Shown here: piece by piece, positions 1-6,054 of the stretch
Position numbering within the stretch: position 1 is the stretch's first letter
Layout of the letters: every line of letters starts with the position of its first letter
Source: Globobulimina sp.
Lineage: Eukaryota; Foraminifera; Rotaliida
Assembly: GCA_003354225.1 (NCBI GenBank)
Contig: PIVH01000297.1
Coordinates: 1-6,391, forward strand
Reading direction: 5' to 3'
DNA: 6,391 bases
Translations under genes and position numbers: made by a program
Notes under the pieces: model-generated
The model's database searches: none
What the model was told of the DNA's origin: nothing
The model's input: only the letters and a program-made list of their open reading frames with translations

Positions 1-2
1 GT

Positions 3-2480
3 GTGGTGGAAATGTCATCGTTGACGTTGTCCATATCGAGCAAAGAAAATAAAATCACGCAATTAATCGACCACTATCATTTACCGTCGTTATTTTTGGG
101 CGAAGTGTACCGCGCTTCGCATATAAATTCCACCTTTTATACCATTTTACGACCCGATGTATCGCGTGGCTTTACGCAGGATGCCGATGATAACAAACAG
201 TCAGCGATTCCCTGTCCAACGGGTGGCACCTTTGCAGTGCGTGAATTTACATTGATGTTTTGGCTATTTTTGGATTATAAAAATAATACTATGGCGTGCA
301 AATGTGACGGAAAACGGAATATTATCCGCAAAGGCATGCGCAACAACGTGTTGCCGCGCGTATATTTTGACAATAAGTCGAACAAAATACGGTGCGATGT
401 GAGCACCAAAGCAAACGGATTAGTATCGATCCAATCCTCCGCTGATCTGAAATGTAAAAAGTGGCTTCATATCGGGCTCTCTGTCGATTGTATTGGTATT
501 CGATTGTATGTCGACGGCAAACTATCCGCGTCGCAACGCACAAACAGCCCATTATTGACCAATTGCGATCCATTTTATATCGGCAAATGTCCCCCAGGCA
601 TCGAACAAGTGTATGACAACAAAGTGTGTTACGGCTTTAATGGCTATTTGTTAGACTGCAGGTATTATTTACGGAAACTGAATGAGCGTACCATCCATAC
701 ATATTTTATGAAATGCAAACCCAACGAAAAGAAGAAACCAAACATCTCCCGGATCCAATTTAAGACCGCGGATAAAGATCCAATCAAAAAAACGAAGATT
801 TCCTTCAATGTGCTCTCATCAAATTGTGCCGGTAATACACGCGCATTTAACCCCAAATTGTGGACACCGTCCATGGATAACGAGATCATGGAACTATTTG
901 AACATTCCTTCAACAGCACGCTGTCCAGAGAATTGATATCGTTATGGAACGAAGACGCCAATGCAGAGCATAAGGTGCCTCAACATGTGACTCAATTACA
1001 TATCGAACCATTTACATTGAAGCCAGACCGGGAAACTATAGAAAAGTATTCGCGCATTCAGCATTTTGACGTCTTAGTGCTGAAAACGCGCTATCTGATG
1101 CTGCGAATGTTGAATTATAAGATGGAGGGCGTGTTTCCTTTGGTGGATTTCAGTCAAGTTGGACTGGAATGGAGTTTGGCGGCGAGATTGTGCAGATTAC
1201 GGTCGCTTATTTTCAGCGATTTGAAGCAAACGCCGTGGCGCAAAGTCTTGCAATCCACAGCGGCCAATGGCAGGACCTCAGTGTTGGTGAACAGACCGAA
1301 AGCATTAAAGGCGAAAGAACAGGAACGCGAAATGAACCACAACAACTTAAAAAAAACTGTATTTGGGCAGATTTATCGCACTTTGAACTTTATAAAACCA
1401 TCACATTTGCGGTGTTCCCCGGGGCATCGACCATGGTCTGTCACCTTCGAAGGAGAGGGCGGTACGGACGCAGGTGGCTTATTTCGCGAATCTCTGTCGG
1501 CGTTGGGTGAGGATTTGATGGATTGCGAACATTTGCGACTGTTTATAAAGTGTCCAAATAGCCGCGGTTATGGCGATAATCAGGATAAGTTCATACCGAA
1601 TCCGTCCATGTCGTCCTCATTGCATTTATCAATGTGGACTTTTATCGGCAAGTTGATGGGCGTGGCCATTCGAGGGAAGTATTACTTGAATATCGATTTG
1701 CCGTCGATTGTATGGAAGCCGTTGGTGGGAATGAATACGGACATTTATGATTTGCAGGAAATTGATTCGTTGTGCTATAATATCATTGATAAGGTAGGCA
1801 ATATCGAGAAGGAGATCCGCGATTTGAATGAGGAGTCGTTTCAGGATGTGGTCTCCGACAATTTTACGACCACTTCGTCCGATGGGAGGCAGATATTGTT
1901 AAAGAATGCCGGGGACAAAATCGCGGTGACTTTGTCGAATAGATTCGAATATATTCGTCTGTTGAAAGAATATCGTTTGCACGAATTTGATACGCAAATC
2001 AATGCAATGCGCCGTGGCTTGGCCACCATTGTGCCGATCTCTTTGTTGCCATTGTTTACGTGGAGACAGTTGGAATTGATGGTGTGTGGCAAGAGGGAGA
2101 TTGACGTGCAATTATTGAAAGCAAACACGATTTACAAACGTGGCGTGAAGGCCACTGATAAACATATCAAATTCTTGTGGGATATCTTGGACAGCGAGTT
2201 TACCAATGAACAGAAGAGGAATTTTATCAGATTTGTATGGGGACAGTCGAGATTGCCCACAAAATCGGAGGACTTTACTGATCCATTTGGGATCTTGTCG
2301 TGTCATGGAAAGGATAACGACCTTACTTTGCCCGTATCGCATACTTGCTTTTTTACATTGGAACTTCCGAAATATTCCAGCAAAGAGATAATGAAAAAGA
2401 AGTTGTTGTATGCGATCAATAATTGCACTGCGATTGATACGGATTTTGTGGCACAAAATGTGAATTGGGAGGAGGAATAG
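3..2480 (+). CDS. HECT-type E3 ubiquitin ligase with LamG-like domain, 5' partial
   Basis: Transfers ubiquitin from an E2 to a catalytic cysteine and then to a substrate. The frame is open from the left edge with no stop, and its first codons are GTG GTG GAA, then ATG at 12; proteins of this class usually run to thousands of residues, so the true start is almost certainly upstream. Numbering from position 3: residues about 76-236 look like a concanavalin/LamG-like beta-sandwich (FTLMFWLFLDY, WLHIGLSVDCIGIRLYVDGK); 280-460 resemble the HERC1/HECTD4-type linker before the catalytic domain; 475-821 are a full HECT domain. The N-lobe has FEGEGGTDAGGLFRESLS (482-499) and FIGKLMGVAIRGKYY; the C-lobe has LPVSHTCFFTLELPKYSS with catalytic Cys782 at 2346-2348. 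The protein ends about 40 residues after this Cys, normal for the family, at TAG 2478-2480. HECT assignment is firm; the HERC1/HECTD4 subclass is inference. It is convergent with the retroelement. Confidence 0.93.
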   Translation: MVEMSSLTLSISSKENKITQLIDHYHLPSLFLGEVYRASHINSTFYTILRPDVSRGFTQDADDNKQSAIPCPTGGTFAVREFTLMFWLFLDYKNNTMACKCDGKRNIIRKGMRNNVLPRVYFDNKSNKIRCDVSTKANGLVSIQSSADLKCKKWLHIGLSVDCIGIRLYVDGKLSASQRTNSPLLTNCDPFYIGKCPPGIEQVYDNKVCYGFNGYLLDCRYYLRKLNERTIHTYFMKCKPNEKKKPNISRIQFKTADKDPIKKTKISFNVLSSNCAGNTRAFNPKLWTPSMDNEIMELFEHSFNSTLSRELISLWNEDANAEHKVPQHVTQLHIEPFTLKPDRETIEKYSRIQHFDVLVLKTRYLMLRMLNYKMEGVFPLVDFSQVGLEWSLAARLCRLRSLIFSDLKQTPWRKVLQSTAANGRTSVLVNRPKALKAKEQEREMNHNNLKKTVFGQIYRTLNFIKPSHLRCSPGHRPWSVTFEGEGGTDAGGLFRESLSALGEDLMDCEHLRLFIKCPNSRGYGDNQDKFIPNPSMSSSLHLSMWTFIGKLMGVAIRGKYYLNIDLPSIVWKPLVGMNTDIYDLQEIDSLCYNIIDKVGNIEKEIRDLNEESFQDVVSDNFTTTSSDGRQILLKNAGDKIAVTLSNRFEYIRLLKEYRLHEFDTQINAMRRGLATIVPISLLPLFTWRQLELMVCGKREIDVQLLKANTIYKRGVKATDKHIKFLWDILDSEFTNEQKRNFIRFVWGQSRLPTKSEDFTDPFGILSCHGKDNDLTLPVSHTCFFTLELPKYSSKEIMKKKLLYAINNCTAIDTDFVAQNVNWEEE

Positions 2481-2610
2481 GTGTTTGTCAGCTTGTTATT
2501 CATTTGTTATTGTTTCACCGTAGTTTTGTTGTATTTTTTTCGTGATACGTTTATAAATTTGTTATAATTAGACTGTCACAAAAGGTGCAAGAGATACTAA
2601 GGAATTCAAC

Positions 2611-2616
2611 AATAAA
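2611..2616 (+). terminator. Candidate poly(A) signal AATAAA for the ligase gene
   Basis: The hexamer AATAAA lies about 130 nt after the ligase stop codon, a plausible 3' UTR distance. A T-rich stretch follows only weakly, and in AT-rich DNA the hexamer is expected by chance quite often, so this is a candidate rather than a mapped site. Confidence 0.3.
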
Positions 2617-2631
2617 TTCTGCAGTTTTAGG

Positions 2632-2655
2632 GCGTTTTGACGCAAGTTTGTGCGT
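2632..2655. repeat. Two mutually exclusive small hairpins
   Basis: GCGT (2632-2635) can pair with ACGC (2640-2643) around a TTTG loop. The same ACGC, extended to ACGCA (2640-2644), can instead pair with TGCGT (2651-2655) around a 6-nt loop. The stems are only 4-5 bp, so a functional role is uncertain; the site lies in the 3' UTR of either the ligase or the element. Confidence 0.3.
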
Positions 2656-2756
2656 TCTTCGAAATCTGTTTAAATACCAAACTAAACACAAAAACTTTTG
2701 TAAGACACACAGAGCAGTAATGGGTTCAACACATAATATAAGAAGATTTGTGAGTT

Positions 2757-4703
2757 TTATAGGTTAAAATTGGATGCATAGTTTGGATATCCAATTCTTG
2801 CTCTTTCTTTCAATGGTAACCGAAGAAAATTAATGAATGCTTGATATTCATTCTCATTATATTGGGAATCGGAGACTGGATTACATCCATTTAGTTGCTT
2901 ATGGATGAATTTGAAATCCTTGAAATAAAACGTTTCTGTTTTTTTGTCTGTCATCGTAAGATTGAAATTATTCACCATGGACCAGAATTCTGTCAATTTA
3001 TTTCTGGATAAAGCATCGGATAATCCATTGGAAGAAGAATAAATCCAATCAATCCAAACCAAGAACTTATATTCGAGCATCAAATGACAGAGCTCATATA
3101 TGAACAACATCAGATTAAATGAGGAGGACCATTTTCGTTTAAACGCATAAAATACGGATTCGTTATCAATATACAAATGGACTGTTTTACCGGATAAATA
3201 ATACCGGAAAGTGTAGAGAGCTGACAACATTACGTGGGCCTCTTTCTGATTGATATGCCATTCATTGGTATGCGTTTCAGTGAATTTATAGTGGGACCAA
3301 TATCCCCCAATTACAAAGCCACCATTTGAGGAGGAAGCATCTGTGGAGGCCGAGATGGTCATATTATTATTCATCAATATTTCGGACATTGGGACCGCGA
3401 GGATTTGGTCCGCAAAAAAGTACCAATAACGAAGATCATTTATTATTGAGAGCGGGAGGATAAAGTGGTGATTCTTGGGATATAATCCGGATCGGATGTT
3501 TTTATGGATAAATTGTAGCAAATTCCAACAGAGGGCTTTTGTTGGTTGTTTTAACTGCGCCCAGTGCATAATTGTGCCACAGAGGGACTCTAAAGCTGCA
3601 CCGGTGATTACTCGGTACTGCATAGTATACAAAATTAATTGTTTAAAATTTTTATATTTGATTGGTGGGATACCAACCATTTTGTTTCTTAAATCAAAGA
3701 AAATGCCATATATCACCGCTGTTTGGCATGCATGAATAAAACCAGATTCTTTTAATGAAACCTGGACATTTAATTCTGTCATCAGTGCGTCAAAGCGTTT
3801 CTCCATTTCAACACAGTCCGCTTCACTGACCGCACCTAACACAAAGTCATCAATGTGAACTAGGGATTTATTGCGCCATTTATGATTAAATACTTTGTTG
3901 TCCAATATCCAGATTAAGAGTTGGGCGAAATATTGCGAGTTGGCCGGTGCTGAGGCGACACCATATGGTTGTTTCCGATCTCTCCAAACGAGGCCAAAGA
4001 GAGAATAGCAAATGTAATTACTGTCCTCCTCACAAAGTCCGATTTGACGGAAAAAATCGGATAAGTCACGGATTGCAAAAAAATTGCAATCAATTAATGT
4101 TTTAATATATTTCTTGAGGTTCGGGAGCGACGGTATTTTGCATTTTATTGGGCGGATTAACTCATTTATGGACGACGTGGACTTGGTTTTAAAGGATCCA
4201 TTCCGGATTACACGGAACTTGGTATATTTGCCTTGACCGTCCTTCTTCGGGGTACAAAATATCATAATCATATATTTGGGAATGCCAAAAAACGGCTCAA
4301 TCTGGCCATTCTCAGCCTCACTTATCATTTTATCCAATATCGCCAGGGTTTCTTGCGGCGTGTTGGCAATATTAGATATTTTGGTTGATAAATTCTTATG
4401 AATAACATGTGTTTTTCTCTGATTTTTAGATTGGAAATGTGTTTTGAGCCATAGCGGAAAGCCCACTCTGATCCATTTAATATCGGACTTCCCTTTGCGT
4501 TTCCCTTTCAAATATTTTTCAAATGCAGGGATGTTAAATTGATTGTGAAATTTAGAGGGTTCATTATGCAGTTGAGTGAATCGAGTAATTCTGCGATCAA
4601 ACTCTGCTGCAAACTTCGGGTCAAACTCTAGATATTTGTAACAAAAACCTCTTAAGTCAATATGTAGAGTGACTAGACAATGGGAGAGGGAGCTAGGCAG
4701 TGT
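2757..4703 (-). CDS. Reverse transcriptase / RNase H (retroelement ORF2)
   Basis: Copies element RNA into DNA and degrades the RNA strand. The frame is open for 648 codons, from just after TGA 4704-4706 to TAA 2757-2759. Numbering from a TTG at 4511: the RT fingers and palm begin near residue 73 (CTPKKDGQGKY, FRVIRNGS), palm Asp149 is in AIRDLSDFFRQIGL, then QPYGVASAP (181-189) and the catalytic pair Asp221-Asp222 in LVHIDDFVLG. RNase H follows with all four acidic residues: Asp391 (STDASSSNGGF), Glu424 (INQKEAH), Asp449 (LYIDNESV), Asp499 (GLSDALSR). A 65-residue tail (about 520-584) has no recognised domain. The first ATG is at 4326-4328, only 11 codons before the RT core, and the stretch 4512-4703 also looks coding (FNIPAFEKYLKG), so the start is unknown. 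The usual Tyr of the YxDD box is His. Domain calls are firm; DIRS membership is inference. Confidence 0.9.
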   Translation of the reverse strand, partial: TLPSSLSHCLVTLHIDLRGFCYKYLEFDPKFAAEFDRRITRFTQLHNEPSKFHNQFNIPAFEKYLKGKRKGKSDIKWIRVGFPLWLKTHFQSKNQRKTHVIHKNLSTKISNIANTPQETLAILDKMISEAENGQIEPFFGIPKYMIMIFCTPKKDGQGKYTKFRVIRNGSFKTKSTSSINELIRPIKCKIPSLPNLKKYIKTLIDCNFFAIRDLSDFFRQIGLCEEDSNYICYSLFGLVWRDRKQPYGVASAPANSQYFAQLLIWILDNKVFNHKWRNKSLVHIDDFVLGAVSEADCVEMEKRFDALMTELNVQVSLKESGFIHACQTAVIYGIFFDLRNKMVGIPPIKYKNFKQLILYTMQYRVITGAALESLCGTIMHWAQLKQPTKALCWNLLQFIHKNIRSGLYPKNHHFILPLSIINDLRYWYFFADQILAVPMSEILMNNNMTISASTDASSSNGGFVIGGYWSHYKFTETHTNEWHINQKEAHVMLSALYTFRYYLSGKTVHLYIDNESVFYAFKRKWSSSFNLMLFIYELCHLMLEYKFLVWIDWIYSSSNGLSDALSRNKLTEFWSMVNNFNLTMTDKKTETFYFKDFKFIHKQLNGCNPVSDSQYNENEYQAFINFLRLPLKERARIGYPNYASNFNL

Positions 4704-4712
4704 TCAAATTAG
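4673..4712 (-). promoter_or_regulatory. Candidate 3' splice site upstream of RT
   Basis: Read on the - strand this stretch has a branch-point-like CTAAT (4708-4712), then a pyrimidine-rich run CTCCCTCTCCCATTGTCTAG ending in an AG at 4673-4674; an earlier AG lies at 4693-4694. Use of either would place RT on a spliced message and could solve its missing start codon. No matching donor is evident, and the ligase gene shows no introns, so this is only a candidate. Confidence 0.25.
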
Positions 4713-4826
4713 TTGAATAATAGTCGTTCGTGGTATGAACGATAGAAAATAAATGTATATATTAGTCATTCGTGGTATGAATGATACAAAATAAATGCAA
4801 AGGAATGCAGACGAAGACGCAGACAT
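4704..4826 (-). other. Short ATG-initiated frame leading to the TGA before RT
   Basis: An ATG at 4824-4826 starts 40 codons that end at TGA 4704-4706 in the same frame as the RT open frame, which resumes immediately afterwards. The tandem DNA repeat is translated as a 14-residue repeat (SFIPRMT and SFIPRTT). The peptide resembles no known domain. It could be a chance frame, a small upstream ORF, or the true start of ORF2 interrupted by one stop (readthrough or mutation). Of three differences between the repeat copies, two change the amino acid, which gives no support for protein-level constraint. Confidence 0.2.
4721..4797. repeat. Tandem 42-bp-period repeat forming two hairpins
   Basis: Two 35-bp copies (4721-4755 and 4763-4797) match at 32 positions. 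On the + strand copy 1 contains TCGTTC-GTGGTAT-GAACGA (4724-4742) and copy 2 TCATTC-GTGGTAT-GAATGA (4766-4784): 6-bp stems with the same 7-nt loop. The G/A difference in the left arm is matched by a C/T difference at the paired place in the right arm, so both stems are perfect. In element RNA the loop reads AUACCAC. The 42-bp period equals four turns of B-DNA. The pattern fits an RNA structure acting between the two genes or a dimeric protein/recombinase binding site; which one cannot be told here. Confidence 0.75.
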
Positions 4827-4836
4827 TCACTGAAAG

Positions 4837-5907
4837 TTAAAATTTGATCTCTTTGAATCGTTCAATATATTTCTTATATATATTGGGCTTTGATTTTGCC
4901 ACTTCACAGTCTTTAAATGGATGATCCTGATCCGGATGGAATGCACATTTATGGCGAAACCGAGCTTGAGAACCAGTGCCACAGAGATTGCGTGGATTGG
5001 TACAATCACCAAATGCAAATTTAAAGATACAAATATCGCTCGGGCACGACGTGCCATATTCCGACACACAATCAAAGGTCGTACGGCGCAATAAACGCAA
5101 ATTGTCCTTTGATTCATAATATGAGTTCGTTTTCGATGGTCTGGCGTCATTATCATTGGCCCGATTATAATTTGGGCGCCGTACATTGCTGTCATTCGTC
5201 CTGTTTCTAAGTGGTCGGCGGTTGTCATTGTTGCGATTGCCGTGATTACGTTGACGCCAATTATTGCCACCATTATTGTTATAATTATAGTTCGTATTTG
5301 GAGGTTGATTGGAATTGTGAGGATGCCCTTGATTGGCAACATAAATATTAATTTTCTTATTATTATCATATTCCTCCATCTTGAATTGATTGAAAGTGCT
5401 CAAAAGGAATTGAATCACATTGGCTCTCGGCGTGGTATTATTAAATGACTGAGTATAGGAATTATAGTCCATTAACAAGCAAATTGGGACATTATTCTCG
5501 AGATAGTATTGCAACATTTCAATGACCGTTGACCAGAAAACAACAACATTCCAATATGGTTTTTTCACAAATACTTGAATTTTAATATTAAATATCTGGA
5601 TATTCGCCTTGACCAATTGTACCCAATCAATCAATAAACGGATGTACGGAGACGGCACATTGATAGCATTCAGGGCATTTAACACAAAGTCCATTGTGTC
5701 ATTCCACGCATTCAGGATGAAATAGATGGAATGCTTTGATTTGAACGCCGAGTAAATCTCTTTTGATGGCGAGCTTATGTCCGACAAAACATAGGTCGAC
5801 GATAAATATTTCAATGTGGCATGCAACAGCGTTGGGACATCGATATAATCCGAGTTTGCAAAGCCAGTAAAAAATCGAATCACTTTATTTCTTGTTTTTC
5901 TTTTCAT
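4837..5907 (-). CDS. gag: Gag-like nucleocapsid protein (retroelement ORF1)
   Basis: Probable structural protein that packages element RNA. I chose ATG 5905-5907 because the frame is closed upstream by TAA at 5929-5931 and this is the first ATG, with A at -3; this gives 356 residues ending at TAA 4837-4839. Residues 1 to about 190 are a hydrophobic, probably helical capsid-like region with no motif I recognise. About 196-257 is an Asn/Arg-rich linker with degenerate repeats (RNRTND, NRANDND), likely disordered and RNA-binding. The C-terminal third is Cys/His-rich; CAFHPDQDHPFKDC (321-334) fits C-x2-H-x4-H-x4-C, a zinc-knuckle variant known in some retrotransposon Gag proteins. Five more Cys (residues 280, 288, 293, 302, 309) may form a second metal site. 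No aspartic protease motif follows. It precedes RT/RNase H by 133 nt. The Gag role is inferred from position and knuckle. Confidence 0.75.
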   Translation of the reverse strand: MKRKTRNKVIRFFTGFANSDYIDVPTLLHATLKYLSSTYVLSDISSPSKEIYSAFKSKHSIYFILNAWNDTMDFVLNALNAINVPSPYIRLLIDWVQLVKANIQIFNIKIQVFVKKPYWNVVVFWSTVIEMLQYYLENNVPICLLMDYNSYTQSFNNTTPRANVIQFLLSTFNQFKMEEYDNNKKINIYVANQGHPHNSNQPPNTNYNYNNNGGNNWRQRNHGNRNNDNRRPLRNRTNDSNVRRPNYNRANDNDARPSKTNSYYESKDNLRLLRRTTFDCVSEYGTSCPSDICIFKFAFGDCTNPRNLCGTGSQARFRHKCAFHPDQDHPFKDCEVAKSKPNIYKKYIERFKEIKF

Positions 5908-5968
5908 TTTCACTCTTGATTTAACTATTTATTACGGTCATATTTAACACGAATGTGAGTGGTGTCAG

Positions 5969-5974
5969 TATATA
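5969..5974 (-). promoter_or_regulatory. Possible TATA-like element upstream of gag
   Basis: TATATA lies 62 nt upstream of the chosen gag ATG on the - strand, at a plausible distance for a core promoter with a short leader. The surrounding DNA is AT-rich and nothing else confirms a start site, so chance is likely enough. Confidence 0.2.
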
Positions 5975-5985
5975 TGAAGAAGCAG

Positions 5986-6030
5986 TCTATCTCTTAGGCG
6001 GCTTCTGCGCCAACTTCTATCTCTTAGAAG
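5986..6030. repeat. 12-bp direct repeat, second copy inside a hairpin
   Basis: TCTATCTCTTAG occurs at 5986-5997 and again at 6016-6027, 30 bp apart. The second copy takes part in the hairpin CTTCT (6014-6018) / AGAAG (6026-6030) with a 7-nt loop ATCTCTT. The first copy sits between AGAAGC (5978-5983) and its complement GCTTCT (6001-6006). Thus both copies are displayed in loops of small stems about 70-120 nt upstream of gag. Confidence 0.5.
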
Positions 6031-6054
6031 ATGTGGTGCCCACTAAGCAATAAA

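Larger units (their letters stand above)
2481..2756. other. Convergent spacer between ligase and retroelement 3' ends
   Basis: This 276-bp AT-rich stretch separates the stop of the ligase (+) from the stop of the RT frame (-), so it should hold the 3' UTR and polyadenylation sites of the ligase and the 3' end of the retroelement with its junction. I see no supported coding frame; the 60-codon + frame beginning at 2585 has no recognisable domain. No clear terminal repeat or target-site duplication can be delimited. No canonical AATAAA is present on the - strand for the element; only TATAAA-like forms occur there. Confidence 0.6.
4704..4836 (-). other. Gap between gag stop and RT frame
   Basis: All three - strand frames are closed somewhere in this 133-nt interval: the gag frame has TAA at 4837-4839 and another TAA at 4762-4764, the third frame has TGA at 4766-4768, and the RT frame has TGA at 4704-4706. 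The gag and RT frames therefore do not overlap, and a simple programmed frameshift cannot join them in this copy. The gap holds the tandem hairpins and a 40-codon reading frame. Confidence 0.7.
2757..5907 (-). mobile_element. DIRS-like retroelement, coding core (gag + RT/RNase H)
   Basis: Two same-strand open frames, a Gag-like protein followed by reverse transcriptase joined to RNase H, define a retroelement. The order Gag then RT/RNase H, the RNase H signature ending in a SDALSR motif, and the lack of an aspartic protease or DDE integrase point to the DIRS/Ngaro/PAT group of tyrosine-recombinase retrotransposons. That is inference: the diagnostic tyrosine recombinase is not seen, and only 276 bp remain before the neighbouring ligase gene. 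A relative of Ty3 or caulimovirus-type elements with lost domains is possible. Coordinates cover only the coding core; true ends are not determined. Neither frame contains an internal stop, so this copy is not an old ruin. Confidence 0.75.

Noticed and set aside
1169-1510. 113-codon + strand frame inside the ligase gene
   Set aside because: Lies wholly within the HECT-coding frame in another phase and has no domain; a shadow frame, as are the - strand frames over 322-2503.
3475-3735. 86-codon + strand frame opposite the RT gene
   Set aside because: Antisense shadow of the conserved RT domain with no recognisable protein.
4721-4797. CRISPR-like repeat array
   Set aside because: Only two imperfect copies with 7-bp separation, in a eukaryotic retroelement; not an array.
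4827-5369. 180-codon - strand frame overlapping gag
   Set aside because: It is gag read in a shifted frame across the Asn/Arg-rich region, giving Ile/Thr/Met-rich low-complexity sequence with no domain. It shares the RT frame but ends at 4827-4829, before the gap, so it does not connect to RT.
5431-5438. A third CGTGGTAT, the loop sequence of the gap hairpins
   Set aside because: Lies inside gag coding sequence without flanking complementary arms; most likely chance.
2757-5907. Endogenous retrovirus with protease, integrase and envelope
   Set aside because: No Asp-Ser/Thr-Gly protease motif, integrase or membrane glycoprotein frame was found on the element strand.
4837-5913. GTG at 5911-5913 as gag start and TTG at 4509-4511 as RT start
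   Set aside because: Non-AUG codons like these are bacterial-style starts; the context is eukaryotic. ATG 5905-5907 serves for gag, and RT's start is left open because coding-like sequence continues upstream to 4703.
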